From an uncultured Tateyamaria sp. (GTDB taxonomy: Bacteria; Pseudomonadota; Alphaproteobacteria; Rhodobacterales; Rhodobacteraceae): 64,000 nucleotides of DNA. The position numbers and the translations under genes are program-made. Each line of letters opens with the position of its first letter. The stretch's first letter is position 1. The stretch is from NCBI RefSeq assembly GCF_947504105.1, contig NZ_CANNGP010000002.1, forward strand, positions 1 to 64,000. The letters are read 5' to 3'. Shown in pieces: positions 7,907 to 16,900 of this stretch. A model generated the notes under the pieces. That model was given only the letters and a program-made list of their open reading frames with translations. It was not told the origin of the DNA and ran no database searches.

Positions 7907-8509
7907 TCAGCCTTTTGGGACCGTCTCCTGCATCGACGGACGGGCCGCAAATGTCTCGTACCAGCCCGCCAGCGCATCGCGTCCCTTACGCCAATCCCGG
8001 TCGCCATGGCGGAAATCCAGATAGCCCAGCGCGCAGCCCACGCCGAAATGGCCAATGTCCATTTTTCCGGCCAAATGCCCCATCCAACGGGCATTCAAGG
8101 CGTCCAACGCACCCTCAACCTTGCTCCACTGGGCTTCGACCCACTTCGCCGATTGCTCGGCCTCATCCCGGAACCGCTTTTCATAGACCATCAGAACGGC
8201 CGCTTCCATCATCGCGTCCGCCGTGGCCTCCAGCACCAGCGTTTCCCATCCCTTGTCGGGATAAAGGCCCGCCTTCGCCCGGTCGTCAAAATACCGGCAG
8301 ATGACCTTGCTGTCATAAAGAGTAGGCCCTTCGTCCCGTACCAGCGCAGGAATCTTTCCAACCGGGTTGGCCGCCTTCAGCGTGGCATCGGCACCACCCG
8401 GAGCAGCAGTGACCGTTACGGTTTCGACATCATCCGCCTGCCCTGTTTCATGCAGCAAAACCAGCACTTTACGCACAAAGGGGCTGGGCCCCGCCATCAA
8501 CAGCTTCAT
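7907..8509 (-). CDS. Glutathione S-transferase family protein
   Basis: A 200-aa protein with an N-terminal thioredoxin-like domain (residues about 1-78; SPFVRKV near the active site, NPVGKIPAL with the cis-Pro, and YDSKVICRYFD for the glutathione gamma-glutamyl contact) and an all-helical C-terminal domain. It has a GGAGAA ribosome-binding site. Substrate is unknown. It probably forms a small transcription unit with the PaiB-like gene upstream (31-base gap). Confidence 0.85.
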   Translation of the reverse strand: MKLLMAGPSPFVRKVLVLLHETGQADDVETVTVTAAPGGADATLKAANPVGKIPALVRDEGPTLYDSKVICRYFDDRAKAGLYPDKGWETLVLEATADAMMEAAVLMVYEKRFRDEAEQSAKWVEAQWSKVEGALDALNARWMGHLAGKMDIGHFGVGCALGYLDFRHGDRDWRKGRDALAGWYETFAARPSMQETVPKG

Positions 8510-8539
8510 CGCGATTCTCCGTCTGAGTTCCCACGCAGC

Positions 8540-9154
8540 CTAGGCCCCGCGCATCAGGGCAGCAAGGATGCGCGTCTCCTGCCCAATCCCATAGGCGTCC
8601 ACGTAGTCAGAGGCGCGCAACCGCACCTCATCCGGCTTGTTCTGGTTCAGCTTCCAGGTCCCATCGACAGCGTCGATCGTCATGCGGCACGGCACGATCT
8701 GGCGCATCATTTTGTCCAGAACCTCAGGCGTCATCTTGTCGGTCTTCCAAGGGGTCTTGGGCAGCAACTGATCCTCGAAATGCTTCGACTGCCGGTCCAG
8801 CATATCGCGCATCTGATCGTGCGGCAGCATCTCCAAACTGCCGGTGATATGCACGGCCACATAGTTCCACGTGGGCACCTGATCCGGCACTTCGTACCAG
8901 TCGGGTGATATGTATCCATCCGCTCCGCTCACTGCGATCTTGGCCTGCATCGGTGCCTTCAAGGCGCGTGCAATCGGGTTCGACCTGACAAGGTGCAGGT
9001 CCAGCTGTGCGCCCTGTTCATCAATCAGAAAGGGGATGTGCGACATCATCGGCCCGTCTTCCCCGTTCACGGCCAACACGCCAAAGGCGCGCTCACGCGC
9101 AAACGCGATGTTCCGGTCGGGCGTTTCAGTATGAAAGATCGGGTTCGGGTGCAT
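8540..9154 (-). CDS. FMN-binding negative transcriptional regulator, PaiB family
   Basis: A 204-aa protein of the PaiB/flavin-reductase-like split-barrel family. Visible hallmarks are NPIARAL, ADGYISPDWY and VPTWNYVAVHITG. Members bind FMN; Bacillus PaiB is reported as a transcriptional regulator, but a role in this organism is not shown. It sits divergently from the FMN riboswitch and ribH, a context compatible with flavin-related function, though this may be coincidence. Confidence 0.82.
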   Translation of the reverse strand: MHPNPIFHTETPDRNIAFARERAFGVLAVNGEDGPMMSHIPFLIDEQGAQLDLHLVRSNPIARALKAPMQAKIAVSGADGYISPDWYEVPDQVPTWNYVAVHITGSLEMLPHDQMRDMLDRQSKHFEDQLLPKTPWKTDKMTPEVLDKMMRQIVPCRMTIDAVDGTWKLNQNKPDEVRLRASDYVDAYGIGQETRILAALMRGA

Positions 9155-9220
9155 GATACTGGTCCGTGATACGTCGCGTTCCTCTTGCCTTGGGCGACGT
9201 CACTTGGCAACCTGACGCTG

Positions 9221-9372
9221 TTCTCAGGGCGGGGTGAAATTCCCCACCGGTGGTATGCGGGCCCAATCAAACGGTGACCCGCGAGCCCACGAGCGCCCCG
9301 CAACGCGGGGGTCTAGCAGATCAGGTGAGAGGCCTGAGCCGACGGTTACAGTCCGGATGAAAGAGAACGTGC
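9221..9372 (+). promoter_or_regulatory. FMN riboswitch (RFN element)
   Basis: The conserved RFN blocks are present in order: CAGGGCGGGGTGAAATTCC, CCCACCGGTGGT, GACCCGCGAGC, a variable hairpin, AGCAGAT.AGGTGAGAGGCC, GAGCCGACGGTTACAGTCCGG and GATGAAAGAGAACG. It lies 86 bases upstream of ribH and should repress it when FMN is abundant. Confidence 0.96.
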
Positions 9373-9383
9373 AGAAGGATCGC

Positions 9384-9403
9384 GCCCCAGTGGGGCGTCT
9401 TTC
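9384..9403 (+). terminator. Terminator in the expression platform of the FMN riboswitch
   Basis: A 6-bp GC stem (CGCCCC / GGGGCG) with a 3-base loop is followed by TCTTT. It lies 12 bases after the RFN element and upstream of the ribH ribosome-binding site, as expected for transcriptional attenuation. Confidence 0.6.
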
Positions 9404-9458
9404 ATCTGCGCGCAATCGCCTTGGGTGTTTAAGTGTCTGAACCTAAAGGAGATTTCGC

Positions 9459-9899
9459 ATGACACACACCCGCTTCGCCTTTGTCAAAGCCCAGTGGCAC
9501 ACCGCCATTGTCGATCAGGCTTTGCAAGGTTTCACAGAAATAATCGCATCAAATCAAGTGGATGTTTTCGACGTGCCCGGCGCGTTCGAAATGCCGCTGA
9601 TGGCCCAAACCCTTGCGGAAACAGGGCAGTACCACACCGTCGCCTGTGCTGCCTTGGTGGTTGATGGCGGCATCTACCGCCACGACTTCGTCGCCTCGGC
9701 GGTTGTCGATGGGCTGATGCAAGTGGGCCTCAAAACCGGCGTACCGATCCTATCGGTGTCGCTCACACCCCACCACTTCCAAGAGACCGAGCATCACCTT
9801 GGCATCTACGCCGACCACTTCGTGCTCAAGGGACGCGAGGCGGCCCAAGCCGCGCTCGGCATCGTAGATGCGCGGCAGAGCCTGCGCTCAGCGGCCTAG
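9459..9899 (+). CDS. ribH: 6,7-dimethyl-8-ribityllumazine synthase, RibH2 type
   Basis: A 146-aa enzyme condensing 5-amino-6-ribitylaminouracil with 3,4-dihydroxy-2-butanone 4-phosphate in riboflavin synthesis. FDVPGAFE, VVDGGIYRHDF and the LTPHHF stretch match the type II (Brucella/Mesorhizobium RibH2) lineage rather than classical RibH. A strong AAAGGAG precedes the ATG. It is controlled by the FMN riboswitch and terminator upstream. The 3' end overlaps convergent thiQ by 12 bases. Confidence 0.93.
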   Translation: MTHTRFAFVKAQWHTAIVDQALQGFTEIIASNQVDVFDVPGAFEMPLMAQTLAETGQYHTVACAALVVDGGIYRHDFVASAVVDGLMQVGLKTGVPILSVSLTPHHFQETEHHLGIYADHFVLKGREAAQAALGIVDARQSLRSAA

Positions 9900-10583
9900 A
9901 TAGGCGCACAGCGCCTCGGGCGGGTTGGCCATGACCTCGGCCACCGCCCGGGGCGCCTCTGCCCGGCCCTCATCGACAAAGATCAGATCATCCGCCGCCC
10001 GTTCCGCATCCTCGGGCGCGTGGGTGATCATCAGGACCGTCGCCCCGGCATCCCGCGCAACCTCCGACGTCAAATCCAGCATCTCTGCGCGCAAGGCTGG
10101 TCCCAACGCGGCAAAGGGTTCATCCAGCAAAAGCAATGGCTTGGCCTGCACCAAAACCCGCGCCAACGCGGCACGGCTTTGCTGGCCACCGGACACATCG
10201 CCGGGCTTCCTGTCTGCGAAGTCACGCAACCCGACCCGGCCCAGCGCACCCATGACCTGCGCCGTTTCCGCCTCGCTCAACCGCAAAGCAGGCCGTATGC
10301 CAAGCCCGACATTCTGCGCCAAGGTCAGATGCGGAAACAGGTTCCCATCCTGAAACAGCATCGCAATCCCACGCTTGTCCGGTGACGCGGCACTGACGTC
10401 GATACCATCAACAACCACCGTGCCCGCAACCACGTCAATGTAGCCGCCCAGCGCGTTCAACAGCGTGGATTTCCCCGCACCCGAGGGGCCAATCACCGCC
10501 ACACGCAGCCCACGCCGCACATTAAAATCGGCTGTCAGGACGAAATCGCCTTGTTCGATCCTTAGCCTCTCAACGCTCAACAT
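9888..10583 (-). CDS. thiQ: Thiamine ABC transporter ATP-binding protein
   Basis: A 231-aa ATPase. Walker A GPSGAGKST is at 32-40, the ABC signature reads VSGGQQSR, Walker B is LLLLDEP, and the H-loop is ITHAPEDA. It energises thiamine/TPP import through ThiP. The start at 10583 overlaps the end of thiP by 14 bases. It is last gene of the thiBPQ operon under the TPP riboswitch. Confidence 0.92.
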   Translation of the reverse strand: MLSVERLRIEQGDFVLTADFNVRRGLRVAVIGPSGAGKSTLLNALGGYIDVVAGTVVVDGIDVSAASPDKRGIAMLFQDGNLFPHLTLAQNVGLGIRPALRLSEAETAQVMGALGRVGLRDFADRKPGDVSGGQQSRAALARVLVQAKPLLLLDEPFAALGPALRAEMLDLTSEVARDAGATVLMITHAPEDAERAADDLIFVDEGRAEAPRAVAEVMANPPEALCAYLGR

Positions 10584-12108
10584 GTCGTCGTCCCCACGCA
10601 TCGCATATCCAGAACATCCCAAAGGCCAAGGCGAGCAATACAAGCGCCGCACCAGATGCGGCCTCGGTCCTGTAGCTCCCCATAAGGCGGTACATCTGCA
10701 ACGGCAAAGTCGCCACATCCGGGTCAGCGAACAGGGTCACAACGCCCAGATCGCCGACACTCATCGCGGCCCCCAACCCCGCGGCAAATCCGATCTGTGG
10801 ACGCAAACGGGGCACCAGCATGATGCGCCACAAGGCAAAGCCATGCAGACCCAGACCCGCACTCAAACGGCCATAATCCGTGAACACCTGCCGCATGGGT
10901 GGCAACAGGATACGCACGGCAAAAGGCAGCGCCATCATGGCGTTCACCAGTGCCGTCACCGGCAGGGCATAGGTCACAGGTGCGGCGAACGGGTAGATCA
11001 GAATGAACCACCCTGTTCCGATCATCAGGGGAGAGGCAGCAAGACCCAGAAGGGTCACGGCTTCGGCCCCGCCGTGACGGGATTGCGCCAGCCACGCAGC
11101 GATGGGCAAGGCCATTGTCAACAACACAACAGTGCTGACCACGGCGACCCAAAACGAGGTCCATGTGGCGGTGAGGACCGACAGCGGCATCTGCCAAAGC
11201 CCGACCATGCCAGAGATCGCCACGGCCAGAAGCGGCAGCAACAGGAAACCCGCAGCAACAATAATCCATCCGGCATCCAGCACTGGTGACGGCGCGTCCC
11301 ATCGCCGAACCACCCGGTCGCGCCCGGTCTGCAAGGCCAGCGGTGGCAAAATCCAAAGCGCAAGCACCGCAGCACCACCAGCGACCACCAACTGCAACAG
11401 GCTCAGCACTGCAGCGCGCCCAAGGTCGAAATCAAAGCGAAACGCCTGGTAGATCGCAAGTTCGATCGTCGTGGCACGGGGCCCACCGCCAAGGGTCAGC
11501 GCAACCGCGAAACTGGTCAGGCAGATGACAAAGATCAGGGCAAAGGCCCCCGGCGCCACTTGCCGCAGGATTGGCCATTCGATCACGCGAAACACCATGC
11601 GCGGCGACAAGCCCAGTTGCCCGACCATGCGAAACTGCTCAGCCGGAATGGACTGCCAACCTTGCAGGATCAGCCGTGTGGCGAGCGGCATGTTGAAGAA
11701 CACATGTGCCAGAACCACGCCCTGAAGCCCGTAGATGGACATGGGTGGCAAACCCAGAAGTGCGAAGCCATCGCTGACCCACCCCGCCCGGCCAAAGACC
11801 GCAAGAATGCCCAGAACGGCCACGATAACGGGCAGGATAAACGGCGCACCCAGAAGCGTGACCAAGGCCCCCCGCCCCGGAAAACGCCGCCGGGCCAAAG
11901 CTCGGGCAACGGGGATGGCAAACAGAACGCTGAACACAGCAGACAAAAACGCCTGCCATATGGTAAAGCGCAGCACTGACCAGTCAGCGGCGCCAATGGT
12001 CACGGGCCAATCGGCCCGCGACATCACGGCCAGAAGCGCGGCAAGGATCAGGGCAAAGACCCCGCCCGCCGCAATCGGGCCTGTTACTGCGCCAGCGCGT
12101 CGCGCCAT
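10570..12108 (-). CDS. thiP: Thiamine/TPP ABC transporter permease
   Basis: A 512-aa inner-membrane protein with two binding-protein-dependent permease halves, about 12 hydrophobic helices in total. EAA-like loops are visible (AEQFRMVGQLGLSPRMVFRVIEWP in the first half, DYGRLSAGLGLHGFALWRI in the second). Length fits ThiP (about 510-540 aa). It overlaps thiB by 25 bases and thiQ by 14, so the three are translationally coupled. Confidence 0.92.
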   Translation of the reverse strand: MARRAGAVTGPIAAGGVFALILAALLAVMSRADWPVTIGAADWSVLRFTIWQAFLSAVFSVLFAIPVARALARRRFPGRGALVTLLGAPFILPVIVAVLGILAVFGRAGWVSDGFALLGLPPMSIYGLQGVVLAHVFFNMPLATRLILQGWQSIPAEQFRMVGQLGLSPRMVFRVIEWPILRQVAPGAFALIFVICLTSFAVALTLGGGPRATTIELAIYQAFRFDFDLGRAAVLSLLQLVVAGGAAVLALWILPPLALQTGRDRVVRRWDAPSPVLDAGWIIVAAGFLLLPLLAVAISGMVGLWQMPLSVLTATWTSFWVAVVSTVVLLTMALPIAAWLAQSRHGGAEAVTLLGLAASPLMIGTGWFILIYPFAAPVTYALPVTALVNAMMALPFAVRILLPPMRQVFTDYGRLSAGLGLHGFALWRIMLVPRLRPQIGFAAGLGAAMSVGDLGVVTLFADPDVATLPLQMYRLMGSYRTEAASGAALVLLALAFGMFWICDAWGRRHVER

Positions 12109-13061
12109 TCGGCGAGGGCTCCGTCACGCGCCGCTGCCGCGTCATCGGGCGACTTGAGCAGCGATTTTTCCGGGGCAATCAACGTCTCGAAACCCGCTGG
12201 CAACCCACCCGCAGGCGTTACCGCCGGATACATCCAGTTTGTTGTCGGGATGCTCGCCTGGAATGCATCGGACACCATGAAGGACAGGAACTGATCCGCC
12301 AGTTCTGGCTGATCCGTCGCCGCCAGCTTCCCGGCCACTTCGACCTGCATGTAATGGCCTTCGTCAGAGGCGGCCGCGGCTTTGGTCGCGTCCTCTTCCG
12401 CGATCAAGTGATACGCCGGCGACGTTGTATAGGACAGCACCATGTCCGCCTCACCATCAAGGAACAAACCGTAGCTTTCCGACCACCCTTTGGTCACGGT
12501 CAGCACATTGTCCGACAGGCCTTCCCAGATGACAGCCGCGTCGTCGCCGTAGGCCGCCTTGACCCACATCAGCAGACCAAGCCCGGGGGTTGAGGAGCGC
12601 GGATCCTGAATGGCAATCTTCAGGTCGCTTTCGGCCAGCTCTTTGAAGTTTGTTGGCGCGTCCATATCCGCATTGTGGACAAAGGCGAAGTAACCACAGT
12701 CATAAGGGGCAAAGGTGTCGTCGTTCCATTCCACGGGCAGATCGTATTCCGCTGTCACATTATGAGGCGCAAACAGACCTGTTTCCTTGGCCGCAGCAAC
12801 AAGATTGGTGTCGAGGCCCAGCACGACATCCGCCTCGGAACGCTCCCCCTCCAGCTTGAGCCGGGCCAGCAGGGCCGCGCCGTCGCCTGCACTGATCATC
12901 TGCAGGTCACAGGCGCACACCTCTTCAAACGCGGCTTCAACCGCCGGGCCCGGGCCCCAGTCACTTACAAAGCTGTCGTAGGTATAAACTTTCAAGACGG
13001 GCGTCTCGGCCCAAGCCGCACCGGCGCACAGCACCGCAGCAGTCGTCATCAGATACTTCAT
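12084..13061 (-). CDS. thiB: Thiamine ABC transporter substrate-binding protein
   Basis: A 325-aa periplasmic binding protein with a signal peptide (MKYLMTTAAVLCAG, cleaved near AWA-ET), then the ThiB-typical LKVYTYDSFVSDWGPGP. The ATG at 13061 has GGAGG upstream. It lies directly downstream of the TPP riboswitch, which links the operon to thiamine. Confidence 0.94.
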   Translation of the reverse strand: MKYLMTTAAVLCAGAAWAETPVLKVYTYDSFVSDWGPGPAVEAAFEEVCACDLQMISAGDGAALLARLKLEGERSEADVVLGLDTNLVAAAKETGLFAPHNVTAEYDLPVEWNDDTFAPYDCGYFAFVHNADMDAPTNFKELAESDLKIAIQDPRSSTPGLGLLMWVKAAYGDDAAVIWEGLSDNVLTVTKGWSESYGLFLDGEADMVLSYTTSPAYHLIAEEDATKAAAASDEGHYMQVEVAGKLAATDQPELADQFLSFMVSDAFQASIPTTNWMYPAVTPAGGLPAGFETLIAPEKSLLKSPDDAAAARDGALAEWRDALAQ

Positions 13062-13111
13062 CGCATCCTCCATCAGAGAGGCGGCGGGATAAGGGTCTTG
13101 GGATAAGCCAA

Positions 13112-13193
13112 ACCTTCCCTCCGCCGGTGTTAACCGGTTCAGGTTCAACGGGTTCGCATCGCGCATCTCAGCCCTTTCGGACACCCCGAGGTA
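13112..13193 (-). promoter_or_regulatory. TPP riboswitch (THI element) of thiBPQ
   Basis: Read on the minus strand: CTCGGGGTGTCCG, GGGCTGAGAT, ACCCGTTGAACCTGAACCGG, TTAACACCGGCGGAGGGA. These are the conserved P1-P5 segments of the TPP aptamer, including CTGAGA and ACCTGA. The aptamer ends about 50 bases before the thiB start. It should shut off thiBPQ when TPP is plentiful. Confidence 0.96.
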
Positions 13194-13237
13194 GGTCCGG
13201 ATTTAGTCGGGAAAGGCACCCTTGGCAACCATCAGGA

Positions 13238-13485
13238 TCAACGGCGGCGGGCCATGACCCCAATGCAAAGGACAAAACAGGCTGCGCCAGCACCGAACAA
13301 TCCGCCAACGACCCGCTTGTCTTCGGTGCTCAACGCATCCCACGGCAAGCTGTGCCTGACAGGCGCACCAAAGGCGTTGCCAGGCCTTTGACAAGTTCCC
13401 AATACAACCCACCTGCCACGAACAGCACGATCGAAAGGATCAGCAACGCAACCGCGCCCGGTGTGAAGGGAGTTTTGCCTTGCAT
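13238..13485 (-). pseudogene. Small two-helix membrane protein gene with a frameshift
   Basis: From an ATG at 13485 with a good GAGGAG ribosome-binding site, the frame encodes [15 protein letters not shown]..., one hydrophobic helix, then [11 protein letters not shown] and a stop at 13330 after 51 codons. The neighbouring frame continues with [16 protein letters not shown], a second hydrophobic helix and MARRR to a stop at 13238. Switching frame near 13360 would give one protein of about 80 aa with two helices. The span (248 bases) is one base short of a whole number of codons. It could be a real frameshift, a recoded gene, or a sequencing error. Confidence 0.5.
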
Positions 13486-13584
13486 GAGCCGTCTCCTCGC
13501 AACTGTTCATGCTCAGGCCCGTATTACACCATGTGCTTGTCTGTGTTTTGCATGATCGCTAAACGGCTGGAAAGGGAGTGCGTC

Positions 13585-14685
13585 ATGTCGATCAACAGCT
13601 TTGGCCATCTTTTCCGCGTGACCACATGGGGCGAAAGCCACGGGCCCGCGCTTGGCGCAACGGTCGACGGGTGCCCACCCGGCGTCGATGTGGACGAGGC
13701 GATGCTCCAGCATTGGCTGGACAAGCGCAAACCCGGTCAGAACAAGTACACGACGCAACGGCGCGAGCCCGACGCGGTCAAGATCCTTTCTGGCGTGTTC
13801 GAAGGCAAGACAACCGGGACCCCGGTACAGCTGATGATCGAGAACACTGACCAACGATCGAAGGACTATGGCGACATCGCCGAAAAGTTCCGCCCGGGTC
13901 ATGCCGATATCACCTATTGGCAGAAATACGGCATCCGGGATTATCGCGGGGGTGGGCGATCATCTGCCCGCGAAACCGCCGCGCGTGTCGCCGCCGGTGG
14001 CCTTGCGCGCGCCGCTTTGCAAACGCTGGTGCCCAGGATCGAAATCAAAGGTTACATGACCCGCATGGGCGCACACGGAATTGACCGGGAACGCTTTGAT
14101 TGGGATCAGATTGAGCAGAACCCGTTCTGGGTTCCGGATGCTCAGGCAGCGGACACATGGGCCGATTATCTGGACGGTCTCCGCAAGTCGGGCTCGTCCG
14201 TCGGTGCGGTGATCGAAGTCGTTGCAAGCAATGTGCCAGCAGGCTTGGGTGCACCGGTCTATGGCAAGCTGGATACAGACCTTGCCGCAGGGATGATGAG
14301 CATCAATGCCGTCAAAGGGGTGGAAATCGGCGAGGGCATGTCCGCAGCCATGCTCACCGGTGAACTGAACGCGGATGAGATCACTATGGGGCCCGATGGC
14401 CCCGAATACTCGTCAAATCACGCCGGAGGTATCCTTGGCGGTATCTCGACCGGTCAGGACATTGTTGTCCGCTTCGCGGTCAAACCCACGTCGTCCATCC
14501 TGCAAACCCGCAAGACGATTACCAAATCGGGCCAAGAGGCTGAAATCATCACAAAGGGCCGCCACGACCCTTGTGTCGGTATCCGGGCCGTACCGGTGGG
14601 CGAAGCTATGATGGCTTGTGTGATCCTGGATCACCTGTTGCTGGACCGCGGTCAGACCGGCGGTGTGCGCGGGCCAATCGGCTAA
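13585..14685 (+). CDS. aroC: Chorismate synthase
   Basis: A 366-aa FMN-dependent enzyme converting EPSP to chorismate, the last step of the shikimate pathway. Signatures visible are GESHGPALG near the N-terminus, [14 protein letters not shown], the [20 protein letters not shown] block, and [16 protein letters not shown]. The ATG at 13585 has GGGAG upstream. The last bases overlap the convergent TetR gene by 4. Confidence 0.97.
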   Translation: MSINSFGHLFRVTTWGESHGPALGATVDGCPPGVDVDEAMLQHWLDKRKPGQNKYTTQRREPDAVKILSGVFEGKTTGTPVQLMIENTDQRSKDYGDIAEKFRPGHADITYWQKYGIRDYRGGGRSSARETAARVAAGGLARAALQTLVPRIEIKGYMTRMGAHGIDRERFDWDQIEQNPFWVPDAQAADTWADYLDGLRKSGSSVGAVIEVVASNVPAGLGAPVYGKLDTDLAAGMMSINAVKGVEIGEGMSAAMLTGELNADEITMGPDGPEYSSNHAGGILGGISTGQDIVVRFAVKPTSSILQTRKTITKSGQEAEIITKGRHDPCVGIRAVPVGEAMMACVILDHLLLDRGQTGGVRGPIG

Positions 14686-15263
14686 GCCAGCATTACTCCA
14701 ACCGAGCGGACGATATTGTGCAGCGTGTCGTGGTCGATACGCGCACGCGCCATGGTTCTCAGACCGACATATTGCGCAATGATCATGTCGGCCAAAGCGC
14801 CCCGTTCGGCGCTGTTCAGCGTTGCATGCTTGGGCGAAGACTCAAGCGCGACAAAGATACCGTCACGCAAGGCACCAAGGCCGTTCGACACAGCTTTCGC
14901 AATCTCATCATCATAGGTGCTGGGACCGGCGGCGGCAGTGCACAGCAGACAGCCACGCGCGTCGCCCTCGACCACGCGCTGATACGACCCCTTGAACATG
15001 GACATGATGCGCTCGGCCCCGTTTGGCACAGCCGGGTCACTCAACATCGCAACGCCCGCCTTTACCGCCTGCCCTTCATATCGCTCCAGCACCTGCAGAA
15101 AGAGGGTCTTCTTGTCGGTGAATGCCTTGTAGAGGCTCCCGCGCGTCAGCCCCATACCGTCCAGTAGATCGGGCAGGGATGCACCCTCATAGCCATGGGT
15201 CCAAAAGACATGCATCGCCTTTTCAAGCGCATCATCTGTATCGAAAGATCTGGGGCGTGCCAT
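14682..15263 (-). CDS. TetR/AcrR family transcriptional regulator
   Basis: A 193-aa regulator. An N-terminal HTH spans about residues 10-55 ([21 protein letters not shown]...[11 protein letters not shown]) and is followed by a ligand-binding helical domain with a CLLCTAAAG stretch typical of a YxaF/AcuR-like subgroup. The start at 15263 gives the usual MARPRSF N-terminus. It is divergent from the DM13 gene across 230 bases and may control it and itself. The ligand is unknown. Confidence 0.88.
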   Translation of the reverse strand: MARPRSFDTDDALEKAMHVFWTHGYEGASLPDLLDGMGLTRGSLYKAFTDKKTLFLQVLERYEGQAVKAGVAMLSDPAVPNGAERIMSMFKGSYQRVVEGDARGCLLCTAAAGPSTYDDEIAKAVSNGLGALRDGIFVALESSPKHATLNSAERGALADMIIAQYVGLRTMARARIDHDTLHNIVRSVGVMLA

Positions 15264-15284
15264 GCGAAGTCTCCGGTTTCTACC

Positions 15285-15352
15285 TTTGATATAGTATTTG
15301 GAACCATATAGTCCAGAACTCACGCTTATGTGTTTTGTACTGGTTGGTTCCG
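15285..15352. promoter_or_regulatory. Shared promoter/operator region of the TetR and DM13 genes
   Basis: Two ATATAGT direct repeats lie 18 bases apart (about 15289 and 15307). GGAACCA near 15299 is mirrored by TGGTTCC near 15344. On the minus strand TACTAT could serve as the -10 box for the TetR gene. Placement fits an autoregulatory operator, but no single palindrome is decisive. Confidence 0.3.
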
Positions 15353-15440
15353 AACGGTAACACTATCCAGACAACTCAAGCACGTTTCCGCAGTATGCTG
15401 AAATATTAAGCGGGGAAACGGCGGTAAATTGGGCGCTGAG

Positions 15441-15458
15441 TGTAAGATCAAACTTACA
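15441..15458 (+). promoter_or_regulatory. Perfect dyad TGTAAG-N6-CTTACA upstream of the DM13 gene
   Basis: Six-base arms are exactly complementary around ATCAAA. TCTTTTTTG follows on the plus strand, so it could be an operator or a weak hairpin/terminator. It lies 36 bases before the chosen start codon. Confidence 0.4.
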
Positions 15459-15494
15459 TCTTTTTTGTCCGGAACTATGGAAAGAAACAGTGTC

Positions 15495-15887
15495 ATGCTG
15501 AATATTATCAAATCTCTCATCCTCACTTTCGGGATCGTCGCCTGCTTCGTAGCCCCGCCTGCGTCAGCCGAAACGGTGTCCGCCGGAACCTTCACCGGCG
15601 CATCGGACCACGTCACAACCGGTGGCGTCGAAGTGATCAAGAACGCCGACGGCAGCCACACCATCGTGCTGGGCGATGATTTCAGCCTCGACGGCGCGCC
15701 TGACCCACGTGTTGGCCTGGGCAAAGACGGCGATTTCAACGACGACACCGACTCGGGCGTTCTGGGCAACCTGACTGGCACGCAGTCCTTTGTCGTTCCC
15801 GCTGGCATCGATGTGTCCGAGTTTAACGAAGTCTACATTTGGTGCAAAAAGTTCAGCGTGCCGCTTGGCGTTGCCAAGTTGAACTGA
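15495..15887 (+). CDS. DM13-domain secreted protein
   Basis: A 130-aa protein with a signal peptide (MLNIIKSLILTFGIV...ASA) and one DM13 domain (residues about 28-130). Typical pieces are GASDHVTTGGV, VLGDDFSLDGAPDP, LGKDGDFND, QSFVVPAGIDVSEFNEVYIWCKKFSVPLGVAKL. DM13 domains are proposed to work in redox/electron transfer; the single conserved Cys is present. An upstream ATG at 15477 is possible, but GGAAAG precedes 15495. The function in bacteria is poorly known. Confidence 0.85.
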   Translation: MLNIIKSLILTFGIVACFVAPPASAETVSAGTFTGASDHVTTGGVEVIKNADGSHTIVLGDDFSLDGAPDPRVGLGKDGDFNDDTDSGVLGNLTGTQSFVVPAGIDVSEFNEVYIWCKKFSVPLGVAKLN

Positions 15888-15929
15888 TTGCTTGCCAATC
15901 CCGTCCTAAGCGGACATGGATCGGGGAGC

Positions 15930-16871
15930 ATGCTAGCCCCCCGCACCCAAAACAAACCCGGCACCGCCATCGCTTTGAAGCTGATGGCGGTTTTTATGTT
16001 CATGGTCATGGCGGCAATGATCAAAGCCGCGACCCAAAACGTGCCCGCGGGCCAAGCGGTGTTCTTCCGGTCCCTCTTTGCCATGCCGATCATCATCGCA
16101 TGGATCTGGAACACCGGTGAGGTCCGCGAGGCCCTGACACCCAAGAACCTGACGGGCCACATCTGGCGCGGGTTGTTCGGGACAACCGCAATGGCCCTCA
16201 CCTTTGCCGGGTTGGCGCTGTTGCCGCTGCCCGAAGTGACGGCCATTGGCTATGCCACGCCGATGTTCACCGTCATTCTGGCGGCAATGATGCTGGGCGA
16301 ACGGGTGCGCCTGTTCCGTATCTCGGCCGTCGCCCTGGGGCTGGTGGGCGTGATGATCGTGATATGGCCGCGCCTCTCAGTTGATCCGGGCGCTGCGGGC
16401 ACGGCAGGCACCATCGGCGCGCTCATGGTGCTGGGCGCATCCATCTTGCGGGCGCTGGTACAGATCCACATCCGCACCTTGGTCAAGACAGAGCATACGG
16501 CGGCTATCGTCTTCTATTTCTCGCTGACCGCGACGGTCCTCAGCCTGTTCAGCCTGCCATTTGGCTGGATCATTCCATCGCGACTAGACCTGATGTTGCT
16601 GATCGGGGCGGGACTGATCGGCGGCGTCGCGCAAATACTTGTCACATCCAGCTTTCGCTTCGGCGCCGCCTCGATGCTGGCACCGTTCGACTATGCGTCT
16701 CTGATATTCGCCGCTCTGATCGGCTACGTGATCTTTTCGGAACTGCCCACATCGGCAACGGTCATCGGTGCCTCGCTGGTTGTGCTGGGCGGGGCCATCA
16801 TCCTGTGGCGCGAACGGCAACTTGGCGGCGGACGCAACCGCGCACGGGCTGTGACCGACCCCAAGGGATAG
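15930..16871 (+). CDS. DMT-family (EamA) permease
   Basis: A 313-aa inner-membrane protein with ten hydrophobic helices in two EamA repeats (residues about 15-150 and 160-300). An FFRSLFAMPIII stretch near helix 2 and YATPMFTVILAAMMLGE at the end of repeat one are typical drug/metabolite transporter features. The substrate is unknown. An in-frame TTG at 15888 lies 14 codons upstream, but the ATG is preferred; its GGGGAG is unusually close. Confidence 0.85.
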   Translation: MLAPRTQNKPGTAIALKLMAVFMFMVMAAMIKAATQNVPAGQAVFFRSLFAMPIIIAWIWNTGEVREALTPKNLTGHIWRGLFGTTAMALTFAGLALLPLPEVTAIGYATPMFTVILAAMMLGERVRLFRISAVALGLVGVMIVIWPRLSVDPGAAGTAGTIGALMVLGASILRALVQIHIRTLVKTEHTAAIVFYFSLTATVLSLFSLPFGWIIPSRLDLMLLIGAGLIGGVAQILVTSSFRFGAASMLAPFDYASLIFAALIGYVIFSELPTSATVIGASLVVLGGAIILWRERQLGGGRNRARAVTDPKG

Positions 16872-16900
16872 CGCGCCGGATCACCCGGCGCGCCCCGGGT

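Noticed and set aside
7744-8304. 186-codon plus-strand frame between petA and the GST gene
   Set aside because: Pro/Arg/Ser-rich composition, runs antisense into the GST gene and lacks a ribosome-binding site.
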